Positions 20,541-28,084 of a DNA stretch of 28,084 nucleotides are shown here, one piece after another. The position numbers and the translations under genes were made by a program. Location: positions 1 to 28,084 of the IMG/VR virus record IMGVR_UViG_3300021519_000051; one strand, given 5' to 3'. The notes below the pieces were generated by a model. The model saw only the letters and a program-made list of their open reading frames with translations, searched no databases and was not told the origin of the DNA. Source of the DNA: a virus. The stretch's first letter is position 1; the number at the start of each line of letters is the position of its first letter.

Positions 20541-23360
20541 CTATCCAAAAATTGTGTCAATGCTATTTGCTGTACTGTTGAATACTGTGTACGCACTACT
20601 CACAGAGTTTGCTTGCCATACATAACCTACACGATTGCCAACATATATGTTACCACCAACTCCGACACCACCTGTACTAACTATTGCGCCAGTTACGTTT
20701 GATGTAGATGCTGTACCACTGGTACCAACAATGTTTCCTGACGCTATAATAGTACTTGATGTTGTTACTGTTGCGCCTGTTAACGTTGCTCCAGCATTAC
20801 CAATTGTTCCAGCATTCAAAGTTGATGCTATAATAGTACCACTTGATGTAACGGCACCAACACCCAATGATGTTAAGGTACCAACCGATGTAATATTAGG
20901 TTGGGCCGCAGTCTGCAACGTGCCGGTTACGGTAGCACCTGTATTACCAATGGTGCCAGCATTTAGTGTACTTGCAATTATTGTTCCGCTTGATGTAACT
21001 GCACCAACAGCAAGTGAGGTTAATGTACCAACCGATGTAATATTAGGTTGGGCCGCAGTTTGTAAAGCACCAGTTAAAGTAGCGCCTGTGTTACCAATGG
21101 TGCCAGCATTTAGTGTACTTGCAATTATTGTTCCGGTTAATGTTGAACTGGCCGCGGTAAATGCTCCGCTTACAGCCAGTGATGTCAAGGTACCAACTGA
21201 TGTAATATTAGTTTGGGCAGCAGTTGATAGTGTACCGGTTAACGTAGCACCTGCGTTACCAATCGTTCCAGCATTTATTGTACTTGCAATAATTGTGCCG
21301 GTTAGTGTAGCACTGGTACCAATATATGTAGCACCTGTATTACCAATTGTGCCAGCTTGTACCGTACTTGCAATTATTGTTCCACTTGATGTAACTGCGC
21401 CAACGCCTAATGATGTTAATACTCCCAATGATGTAACGTTTGGTTGTGCTGCAGTTGATATTGTACCTGTTAGTGTGGCACCTGCGTTACCAATTGTACC
21501 TGCTTGTACTGTACTTGCAATTATTGTGCCAGCGGCAGTAAGTGATATTGTATTAGCAAGAAATAGTGCGCCTGATTTAATTGTTCCTAAGGTTATTCCA
21601 GTAAACACGTTTCCTGTATCATTGCCAGTGTCGTAATACGTTAGATATCCAGTATTATTTACTCTACCAAGGAATCCGCAATTGTCGCCATTGGTCACTG
21701 TGTAGTAGTGAAACTTAATACCAATATCTGCGCCGTCATTTGCTACCAATGGTGTTAAATCATTTGGAGTATGTAAATTAATAATTGGATCTTGTATACT
21801 TAAACTTGTTGAGGCAATGCTTACGCTTTGGCCGGCTACTGTTAAATTTCCACTAACTACTAAATTGCCTACTGCTGTTGTGGTTACTCCAGCAGTACCA
21901 AAAGTAACTAATCCAGCCAATGTTGTGATATTTGGTTGTGATGCACTTGATGAATTTAGTGTTCCGTACAATGCCGCATTTGCATTACCGATGGTACCAG
22001 CTTGTACTGCACTAGCAATTATTGTTCCGCTTGATGTAACAGCACCAACACTCAATGATGTTAAGGTACCAACCGATGTAACGTTTGGTTGTGCGGCCGT
22101 TTGTAAAGTGCCGGTTACAGTAGAACCTGTATTACCAATGGTACCAGCTTGTACTGTACTTGCAATTATTGTTCCACTACTTGTTATCGAAGCAGTAGTA
22201 GTTGCACCAGTAACGCCCAGTGTTGAATTAAATGTGCCAGACGTAAATGCGGCTGTACCTGGTGTTACATTACCAATGGCTTGTGCTTGTAATCCTCCGG
22301 TGGTTGCTGTTGTAAATGCGGCTGTACCAGGTGTTACATTACCAATGGCTTGTGCTTGTAATCCTCCGGTGGTTGCTGTTGGTAAAGTTGATGATCCACT
22401 TACAGCAAGAGAAGTTAATGTACCAACTGATGTAATATTTGGTTGCGACGCTGTTTGTAAAGTGCCGGTTACGGTAGAACCTGTATTACCAATAGTACCT
22501 GCATTTAATGTTGATGCTATAACAGTACCGCTTGATGTAACTGCACCTGTTACTAAAGATCCCGAGTATACAGCACCGCTGATTCCGGCGCCGCCTGTTA
22601 TTTGTAAAGCACCTGTTCCTGTGCTTGTGCTTGCTACACCAGAACTTAAAATTAAATTACCAAATCCTGCAGATGCAGTTGATGATGATGGGGTTGCTCC
22701 TGCCGCGGCCAACGTAAATGTTGCACCGGACTGATGAGCTAAAGTAATACCCGAGGATGTTGTGCCTAAAGTTGCTCCACCTAGATCAATTGTATTACCA
22801 CTTAAATATAAAGTTCTAAATCTTTGTGTTGGGCTACCCAGGTCGTAAATTACGTTTGCACTTGGTAATATGTGTCCAGTTGTTAGGTTTCCTGTAATTG
22901 ATCCAGTGCCGCCAATATTTAATGCACCACTAATGCCTGCGCCGCCGGCAACAACTAATGCGCCAGTTGTAGTATTAGAACTAACGGTTCCAGAATTAGC
23001 AACCAAGTTACCAGCAACAACTTCAACCCCAAGGACTGTTTCTGTTTGTCTAAACAATGCTATCCCGGTAACTGTGAGATCACCTTGTACTGTATGTGTT
23101 CCACTAACCAATGGCGCATATCCAGTGATAGCAATATTACTGTCAGTAACACCTGTGTTTGACGTAAACGAAGTAACAAACGCATTGCCCGATTCACTCC
23201 AGTATAATGCAACGTTTGATACTAACCCGTTAGCACGATTCATTATGAATCCAACGTCTACGTTGGCTACTGTCGCACCGGCATGTAACACAGTGAGTGG
23301 ATCAGATCCTGCAAAAACGCTGGTATCTAGTTGCCCTATTCGTGGTTTAGTTAATGCCAT
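20541..23360 (-). CDS. Large repeat-rich fibre protein
   Basis: The protein has 939 residues. The N-terminus (MALTKPRIGQLDTSVFAGSD) may attach to the tail. Recurrent units follow: GALVVAGGAGISGALNIGG, then SSGTIIAST-AGTIGNTGATVTG and AQPNITSVGTLTSLAV in a 49-residue repeat. A 23-residue tandem pair is built on GGLQAQAIGNVTPGT. Residues about 490-606 break the pattern with a non-repeat domain (PIINLHTPNDLTPLVANDGA, GFLGRVNNTGYLTYYD), probably a globular knob. The C-terminus ends GNRVGYVWQ…NSIDTIFG without the domain shared by the neighbours. The fold is probably a trimeric beta-helix fibre. The gene has its own late promoter at 23389-23396 and heads a transcript that includes the lectin gene. 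Confidence 0.78.
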   Translation of the reverse strand: MALTKPRIGQLDTSVFAGSDPLTVLHAGATVANVDVGFIMNRANGLVSNVALYWSESGNAFVTSFTSNTGVTDSNIAITGYAPLVSGTHTVQGDLTVTGIALFRQTETVLGVEVVAGNLVANSGTVSSNTTTGALVVAGGAGISGALNIGGTGSITGNLTTGHILPSANVIYDLGSPTQRFRTLYLSGNTIDLGGATLGTTSSGITLAHQSGATFTLAAAGATPSSSTASAGFGNLILSSGVASTSTGTGALQITGGAGISGAVYSGSLVTGAVTSSGTVIASTLNAGTIGNTGSTVTGTLQTASQPNITSVGTLTSLAVSGSSTLPTATTGGLQAQAIGNVTPGTAAFTTATTGGLQAQAIGNVTPGTAAFTSGTFNSTLGVTGATTTASITSSGTIIASTVQAGTIGNTGSTVTGTLQTAAQPNVTSVGTLTSLSVGAVTSSGTIIASAVQAGTIGNANAALYGTLNSSSASQPNITTLAGLVTFGTAGVTTTAVGNLVVSGNLTVAGQSVSIASTSLSIQDPIINLHTPNDLTPLVANDGADIGIKFHYYTVTNGDNCGFLGRVNNTGYLTYYDTGNDTGNVFTGITLGTIKSGALFLANTISLTAAGTIIASTVQAGTIGNAGATLTGTISTAAQPNVTSLGVLTSLGVGAVTSSGTIIASTVQAGTIGNTGATYIGTSATLTGTIIASTINAGTIGNAGATLTGTLSTAAQTNITSVGTLTSLAVSGAFTAASSTLTGTIIASTLNAGTIGNTGATLTGALQTAAQPNITSVGTLTSLAVGAVTSSGTIIASTLNAGTIGNTGATVTGTLQTAAQPNITSVGTLTSLGVGAVTSSGTIIASTLNAGTIGNAGATLTGATVTTSSTIIASGNIVGTSGTASTSNVTGAIVSTGGVGVGGNIYVGNRVGYVWQANSVSSAYTVFNSTANSIDTIFG
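21148..21194 (-). repeat. 47-bp exact repeat, second copy
   Basis: Identical to 18204-18250. The surrounding sequence is diverged, so identity stops sharply at the edges. Confidence 0.85.
22243..22380 (-). repeat. 69-bp near-perfect tandem duplication (23 aa)
   Basis: Copies at 22243-22311 and 22312-22380 differ at a single base. Each encodes a unit containing TTGGLQAQAIGNVTPGTAAF. It looks like a recent in-frame duplication. Confidence 0.92.
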
Positions 23361-23388
23361 ATTTTATACAAATCCATAATATTCTATG

Positions 23389-23396
23389 TATTTATT
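23389..23396 (-). promoter_or_regulatory. T4-type late promoter AATAAATA for the large fibre gene
   Basis: AATAAATA ends 28 bases before the ATG at 23360 and directly follows the T-tract of the upstream terminator. No clear Shine-Dalgarno sequence lies between. A tiny frame starting ATGGATTTG overlaps the true start. Confidence 0.65.
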
Positions 23397-23424
23397 AAAA
23401 AAACAAAAGGGCCCGTAGGCCCTT
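23397..23424 (-). terminator. Rho-independent terminator between fibre genes
   Basis: Minus-strand RNA forms AAGGGCC / GGCCCTT (7 bp, loop of four), extendable by AACAA/TTGTT with one bulged base, followed by TTTTGTTTTTTT. It lies about 20 bases after the stop of the 494-aa gene. Confidence 0.88.
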
Positions 23425-23442
23425 GTTGTTAAAAAATTGCTG

Positions 23443-24927
23443 TTAAAGTCTGCCAGCTACCACTTCAATTTGTCCTTTGGCCCCTGAAAAATCGCTTAAT
23501 GCCTTGCCAATTACAGTTCCCATTCCTGGGTTATCCTTGGATTTGGCATAGCCAAATCCGGCACTAACCATCATGTCGCCTTTCTTAACTGGACCAATTA
23601 CATTACATGGTACACGACCAGTTAATGCAACCGGAACTACGTTGGCTCCGCTTAGTCCACCATTCATCAAATGTGCTGGATTTGTAGATACTACCCCAGC
23701 AACAGCCGATGTTTCTGTGCTGGCTAAAGTAACTTCATATTCTCCGCCAAACATTACTACAGTTCCTGGTGTATATAATTTGTCGCCTTGGTAATTTTCT
23801 GCCAAGTCAGCGTACTGTGCTGTTGTTGCTTTACCGTACATTGTACCAAAATAATTGCTTACACTACCAATGTCGCCGGTCCCCGATGTTCCGCTTTTAA
23901 CAATAGATGGTACTGTAATTTGTGTTGTGAAAGTTGGGCTTGTACCAAAAACTAGTGCGCCAGTTCCTGTTTCATCGGAAATAATTCCAGCAAGTTCTGA
24001 TGAAGACGTTGCTGCATGAACAGAAAGTTTATTAGAAGTATAAACAACTGTTCCACCGGTACCAAATGCCACAGATGATGAATCAGTACCTGTAAAAGTT
24101 AGTGTATTTGATACTGATAATGTTTTAGCATTTGTAAGTGTTAGTGTGCCAGTACTGCTTGTAATAGTTAATCCATTGATACTTGTTGCCAGTGCCGCGC
24201 CCAATGTAGGTGTAACCAGTGTTGGACTGGAACTAAGCACCATGCTACCAGTTCCAGTAACTGAGTTACTTAATGCAACACCACCATATGTTAATGCCGA
24301 TGATAATGTAGTTGCACCAGCTATGTTCAATACCCCGCCAACATAAGCGGCGCCTGCAATACCGGCGCCACCGGCAACTTGTAAAGCACCGGTTGTGGAA
24401 CTAGTTGATGTTGTTGTTGGAATAATTCTAACGTTTGATGTGCTTGCCCACATTACCTGTGTGCTTGTACCCGAGTCACCTGCGTATACACGAATTACAT
24501 CGTCACCTGCGCCTGCGCTAGATTCTGCTGTAATATATGCTTTACCATCAACAGACTTAACACCACCTAAACTTGACCATGCGCTACCTGCACCAAATCC
24601 TTCAAACGAACTAATGGTGCTGTTATAACGAATCATACCTAGCGTGGCTGCGCCTGGGCGTTGAGCTGTTGTTCCAGCTGGAATTTGTATTGATGTTGTT
24701 CCTGTAGAAACTAAGTTTCCACCAAGATATAAGTTTCCGCCAATACCAGCACCACCAACAACCACTAATGCGCCTGTTGCTGTTCCTGTGCTGATAGTAC
24801 TTGCACCTGCAACAATGTTGCCGGTGCCGATGATTGTACTTGTTGTGCTAATTGCACCACTAGTGCCATCGATTGTGGTTGGCCCTACCGTTAGACCGTT
24901 ACGTACTACAAAGTTATTATTTGCCAT
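23443..24927 (-). CDS. Fibre-type protein with shared C-terminal domain
   Basis: The protein has 494 residues. The N-terminus MANNNFVVRNGLTVGPTTID is typical of fibres in aquatic T4-like phages. Repeats such as TGALVVVGGAGIGGNLYLGG and TGALQVAGGAGIAGAAYVGG follow. An inserted segment (IRYNSTISSFEGFGAGSAWS) is a short beta module seen in fibre proteins. TTLSSALTYGGVALSNSVTG is shared with the next gene upstream. The last 120 residues (YADLAENYQGDKLYTPGTVV, MFGGEYEVTL, GRVPCNVIGPVKKGD, EVVAGRL) are the domain found in three genes here. The ATG at 24927 is 34 bases after the upstream stop, with GGGGA at 14-18 bases upstream. A strong terminator follows. Confidence 0.78.
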   Translation of the reverse strand: MANNNFVVRNGLTVGPTTIDGTSGAISTTSTIIGTGNIVAGASTISTGTATGALVVVGGAGIGGNLYLGGNLVSTGTTSIQIPAGTTAQRPGAATLGMIRYNSTISSFEGFGAGSAWSSLGGVKSVDGKAYITAESSAGAGDDVIRVYAGDSGTSTQVMWASTSNVRIIPTTTSTSSTTGALQVAGGAGIAGAAYVGGVLNIAGATTLSSALTYGGVALSNSVTGTGSMVLSSSPTLVTPTLGAALATSINGLTITSSTGTLTLTNAKTLSVSNTLTFTGTDSSSVAFGTGGTVVYTSNKLSVHAATSSSELAGIISDETGTGALVFGTSPTFTTQITVPSIVKSGTSGTGDIGSVSNYFGTMYGKATTAQYADLAENYQGDKLYTPGTVVMFGGEYEVTLASTETSAVAGVVSTNPAHLMNGGLSGANVVPVALTGRVPCNVIGPVKKGDMMVSAGFGYAKSKDNPGMGTVIGKALSDFSGAKGQIEVVAGRL

Positions 24928-24961
24928 GGTTCCATATTCCCCGTGTCAGCATTTTGTTAAA

Positions 24962-27900
24962 TTACATTCTTCCTACTACTACTTCAATTTGTCCTTTGTC
25001 TCCAGTAAAGTCATTTAGTGCTTTACCAATTATTTGACCAAACTGTGGTGTTGTTGTTGACTTAGCGTATCCGTTGCCTGCTGATATCATTAAATCACCT
25101 TTCTTGACTGGACCAATTACATTACATGGTACACGACCTTGCAACGCCAATGCTATAACATTAGTTCCAGTTAGCTCGCTATTCATTAAGTGAGCTGGGT
25201 TAGACGATACAATACCTGCTACTGCTGTTGTATTTTCTGTGGCTTCTGTAACTTCTTCCTCACCACCAAACATTACCACTGTACCTGGTAGATATGTATT
25301 GTCTGCTTGGTAATTTTCTGCCAAGTCAGCGTATTTGGCTGTTGTTGATACACCGCTAAATGTTGTCGCATATACTGTTGCAAATGTTGCACCAGATCCT
25401 CCAATGTCGCCAACGCCGTTTGTACCACTATGAGTAATACTTGGTACTGTGATACCAGCAAATGTTGGACTATTACCTGTACCAATTGCTTGACCAATGC
25501 TAATGCTACACGAATCACCAGTTGTGGCGCTTACCGAAACGCCTGTGCCAGCAGCAATACTTCTTACACCAGTATTAGTAACAGTGACCGCGCCAGTTGC
25601 ACCGGACACACTAATTCCTGATCCTGCTACAGCACTTGTTACACCACTATTAGTAATAGTAACTGCTGTTGTAGCACCTGTGGTTGTTTGTGACGATAAG
25701 CTAATACCGGTGCCAGCTGTGGTGTTAACTGTGGTAACTGTGCGTAAACTGTTATCGTATATACCTTGGGCATATACTGTGCTAGTATGTGCTGTGTTAC
25801 CTGAAATATTTAATGCAGCCGCTGTTATTGTACCAGTAAAGGTTGGGCTGGCGCTTAATACGTTATTGCCGCTACCAGTTGATGTTGTAACACCAGTACC
25901 GCCCTGTGCCACCGGAATTGTTGTAAATCCAGTTGTAATACTACCACTCGACAATGCACCAACGCTTACCAATCCAGTCATTGTGGTAATGCTGTTTTGT
26001 GTTGCTGTTGATACTGTACCAGTTAACGTAGCACCTGTGTTACCAATTGTTGCAGCTCTCACGGTTGATGCATCAATTGTTTGCACAAACTCAGTTGTTT
26101 CAATTGTTGTATTGTTAATTGTGCTTGTTGTACCATTAACTGTTAAGCAACCTGTTATAACAAAGTTACCTGCGGCAGTTGTGGTTATACCCGCAGTACC
26201 AAAGCCAGTTAATCCAGTCATTGTGGTAATGCTGTTTTGTGTTGCTGTTGATACTGTACCAGTTAGTGTAGCACCTGTGTTACCAATGGTACCAGCGTTT
26301 ACTGTACTTGCAATAATTGTTCCAGAACTTGTGATTGCAGCCGCTGTTGTGGCTCCAACTAAACTTGTGGTGCTAGAATGGGTAACAACACCACTGGCTG
26401 TTATAGCACTGGCACTCAATGTTCCAGTAAACGTTGGGCTGGCACTTAATGCCATGCTACCAGTGCCAGTAACTGAGTTACTTAATGCAACACCACCGTA
26501 AGTTAATGCCGATGATAATGTAGTTGCTCCGGCTACGTTCAATACACCACCAATGTATGCCGCACCAGATATACCAGCGCCGCCGGTAACTTGTAATGCG
26601 CCAGTTGACGTACTTGTGCTTGCAACACCGGAGTTAGCAACTAAGTTACCAAAATTAGCAGTACTCTGACCAGCCGCTGATCCAGTTACACTAAAGCTAC
26701 CACCCAATGGGTTAGTAATTGTAACTTGACCACCAGTGCCACTAATAGTTGCACCTGCTAGATAAATGGTACTACCACTTAGCCATAAATCTTTCCAACG
26801 TTGACTTGCACTACCTAGATCGTAAGTTACGTTTGCACTTGGCAATACTGAACCAGTTACTGTTGTGTTGCCACCAATATATGTTGCCCCCGATACTCCA
26901 AGTCCACCACCAACTATCATAGTACCAGTTGATACACTTGTACTTGAAATGCCTGCATTGGATAGCATCGCACCATTGCTAAACCACTTAGAGCGCAGTA
27001 CTGGGCCTGACGAACCTGCATATACATAAGCACCGTCATTATCAACGCTGAATGACACATAGCCATTTATGCTGGTTAGTTGTGTAACAGTTGATGTGGT
27101 AGTTAATCTACGTACATCAATTAGGTCGCCACTTGCAGGTGCTTCCGTGAATGTCATTGTTGTGCCACTCACTGAGTAAGCCAATGTTGGTATCTGTAAA
27201 ACACCGTTAATACTAACGATTGTACCTGCTGTTGTTGCTGTACCACCTAGGGTAAAGTCAACTTGACTGCCAGTACCATTAAAATTCTCATCGGTAATAA
27301 TTGTAAATGATGTTGTAAATACTACCCATGTTGTTCCATTGTATACTTCTAAACCATTTGAGGTACTGTTATATCGCAACATGCCAGTTGTGTCAGTTCC
27401 GCCGATTGAGCTTGGTCTCTGGGCATTAGTACCAACCGGTAACAAGATAGAGTCTGTTGAATTTATCTGTAGTTTTGCGCCGCGAACTGCTGTTGCTGAT
27501 GTTGCAGAGTTACCAATTATAACTTGGTCATATGTTGCACTTGGTTTTGCCCAAATTAATGTGCTATCGTTAACACCTTTAATTATTGTGTCTCCACCGG
27601 CTACTTGTGTACTATTTAAAGTTGTTGCTTTACCAAAGAATACGTTAGCAGAAGCGCCAATGCCGCCAACTACTACCAATGCACCAGTTGTAGTACTTGA
27701 GCTGTCTGTGCCGCTTCCAGCAACAACGTTTCCGCCGGCAATAATTGTGCTTGACCCAGTTATTGTTGTGAATGCACCACTAGTAGCGCCAGTTGCACCA
27801 ATTGGTGATCCATTAATGCTACCACCTGTGATAACTGCGTTGGCTGTGCTAAAATTAGTTACTGCCACTGTTGTAAAGTTACCAGTACCTGGTGTTACAT

Positions 27901-28084
27901 TACCAATTGCTTGAGCTTGTAATCCACCTGCTGTTGCTGTGCTTAAAGTAGTTGCGCCAGTTACCCCTAACGTACCAGAAGCAGTAATTGTTGTAAATGC
28001 ACCAGTACCCGGAGTTACGTTACCAATGGCCTGTGCTTGTAGTCCACTTAATGTTGTTGCACCTGTAACCCCAAGAGTTGAACT
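24962..28084 (-). CDS. Large fibre-type protein, 5' end outside the window
   Basis: The frame is open from the TAA at 24962 to the right edge (at least 1040 residues), so the real start lies beyond 28084. A GTG at 27868 is only an internal valine codon. Upstream of it the frame encodes two more LQAQAIGNVTPGTG units. Inside are fibre repeats (TGALQVTGGAGISGAAYIGG, SSGTIIASTVNAGTIGN, TTIPVAQGGTGVTTSTGSGN, SGATGAVTVTN). A module IRYNSTxxx-like (LRYNSTSNGLEVYNGTTWVV) is followed by ITDENFNGTGSQVDFTLGG. The C-terminus carries the shared domain (KYADLAENYQADNTYLPGTV, GRVPCNVIGPVKKGD, VVVGRM). It is probably a long tail-fibre or baseplate-associated subunit. Confidence 0.78.
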   Translation of the reverse strand, partial: SSTLGVTGATTLSGLQAQAIGNVTPGTGAFTTITASGTLGVTGATTLSTATAGGLQAQAIGNVTPGTGNFTTVAVTNFSTANAVITGGSINGSPIGATGATSGAFTTITGSSTIIAGGNVVAGSGTDSSSTTTGALVVVGGIGASANVFFGKATTLNSTQVAGGDTIIKGVNDSTLIWAKPSATYDQVIIGNSATSATAVRGAKLQINSTDSILLPVGTNAQRPSSIGGTDTTGMLRYNSTSNGLEVYNGTTWVVFTTSFTIITDENFNGTGSQVDFTLGGTATTAGTIVSINGVLQIPTLAYSVSGTTMTFTEAPASGDLIDVRRLTTTSTVTQLTSINGYVSFSVDNDGAYVYAGSSGPVLRSKWFSNGAMLSNAGISSTSVSTGTMIVGGGLGVSGATYIGGNTTVTGSVLPSANVTYDLGSASQRWKDLWLSGSTIYLAGATISGTGGQVTITNPLGGSFSVTGSAAGQSTANFGNLVANSGVASTSTSTGALQVTGGAGISGAAYIGGVLNVAGATTLSSALTYGGVALSNSVTGTGSMALSASPTFTGTLSASAITASGVVTHSSTTSLVGATTAAAITSSGTIIASTVNAGTIGNTGATLTGTVSTATQNSITTMTGLTGFGTAGITTTAAGNFVITGCLTVNGTTSTINNTTIETTEFVQTIDASTVRAATIGNTGATLTGTVSTATQNSITTMTGLVSVGALSSGSITTGFTTIPVAQGGTGVTTSTGSGNNVLSASPTFTGTITAAALNISGNTAHTSTVYAQGIYDNSLRTVTTVNTTAGTGISLSSQTTTGATTAVTITNSGVTSAVAGSGISVSGATGAVTVTNTGVRSIAAGTGVSVSATTGDSCSISIGQAIGTGNSPTFAGITVPSITHSGTNGVGDIGGSGATFATVYATTFSGVSTTAKYADLAENYQADNTYLPGTVVMFGGEEEVTEATENTTAVAGIVSSNPAHLMNSELTGTNVIALALQGRVPCNVIGPVKKGDLMISAGNGYAKSTTTPQFGQIIGKALNDFTGDKGQIEVVVGRM
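25971..26290 (-). repeat. Two copies of an about 80-bp unit, 240 bp apart
   Basis: The segment starting AATCCAGTCATTGTGG at 25971 recurs at 26211 with only a few changes over about 80 bases. It encodes TGTVSTATQNSITTMTGL in both places. The intervening 160 bases code for a different segment. Confidence 0.85.

Larger units (their letters stand above)
20840..22520 (-). repeat. 147-bp (49-aa) coding repeats in the fibre gene
   Basis: Near-identical units encode SSGTIIAST-AGTIGN-GAT-TGTLQTAAQPNITSVG. For example, the sequence starting at 20881 recurs at 21028 (147 bases apart), and related units continue to about 21520 and again at 22000-22520. The repeats stay in frame and are interrupted by the knob-coding segment at about 21541-21890. 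Confidence 0.85.

Noticed and set aside
20840-22520. Regular direct repeats considered as a CRISPR-like array
   Set aside because: The 147-base period is in frame, the whole unit is translated into a known fibre repeat, and there are no short palindromic repeats with unique spacers.
20635-22734. Long open frames on the plus strand opposite the fibre genes (for example 20635-21636 and 21817-22734)
   Set aside because: They mirror the Gly/Thr/Ser-rich repeat coding of the minus strand, which rarely gives stops on the other strand. Their Val/Pro-rich products, lack of ribosome sites and repeat periodicity mark them as shadows.
25497-27914. Plus-strand open frames at 25497-26501 and 27339-27914
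   Set aside because: They are complementary to a continuous minus-strand fibre gene with recognisable motifs and a shared C-terminal domain. They have no promoter or ribosome site.
1-28084. tRNA genes, insertion sequences, integrase or attachment sites
   Set aside because: No cloverleaf, transposase, integrase or flanking direct repeats were seen. Gaps between genes are all well under 300 bases and are accounted for by promoters, hairpins and terminators.

Overview
The window looks like the virion-assembly region of a large, A+T-rich, contractile-tailed phage of the T4-like group (Caudoviricetes). It is closest in style to the T4-like phages of marine and freshwater bacteria. The basis is a set of recognisable T4-type proteins: gp4-like head-completion nuclease, probable gp16 small terminase, gp19 tail tube, gp18 tail sheath, gp13 and gp14 neck proteins, gp15 sheath stabiliser and a gp1-type dNMP kinase. 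Late-promoter-like octamers related to T4 TATAAATA also precede many structural genes. The host cannot be named from this sequence.

Layout. On the minus strand, from 8473 leftwards, run sheath (gp18), tube (gp19), a terminator, a gp19-superfamily baseplate/tube-initiator-like protein, a small unknown, gp4, probable gp16, an unknown, and a Cys-rich protein cut by the left edge. Between 8575 and 9538 a plus-strand HNH-like zinc protein faces the minus-strand dNMP kinase. From 9595 to 12877, all minus strand, lie gp13 plus a small unknown, and an early-type cluster of small helical protein, DEDDh exonuclease and 389-aa unknown driven by good sigma70-type promoters. A short divergent control region (12878-12942) fires the other way into gp14, gp15 and a Nudix hydrolase on the plus strand. 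From 16118 to the right edge (about 12 kb) the minus strand carries a sialyltransferase/DUF115-like protein and five fibre-type proteins. These are built from beta-helix-like repeats, LamG-like lectin domains and, in three of them, a shared C-terminal domain. The rightmost gene runs off the window.

How it works together. The neck, sheath, tube and baseplate-like products build the tail and the head-tail joint. gp4 and gp16 serve DNA packaging and head completion. The fibre block supplies host recognition and shows clear signs of repeat shuffling. The kinase, Nudix and exonuclease products are small nucleotide-metabolism helpers.

The most interesting signal is regulatory. At gp18 and gp13, each placed downstream of sigma70-driven early genes on the same strand, the late-promoter motif sits inside an inverted repeat whose 3' arm contains the Shine-Dalgarno sequence. 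Read-through early RNA should fold and hide the ribosome site, while RNA started at the late promoter lacks the 5' arm. This is the arrangement known for T4 genes e, soc, 49 and I-TevI, here apparently applied to major virion genes. A third, smaller version hides the AUG of the gp16-like gene. Several other genes, early and late, have promoters so close to the ATG that leaderless mRNAs are predicted.
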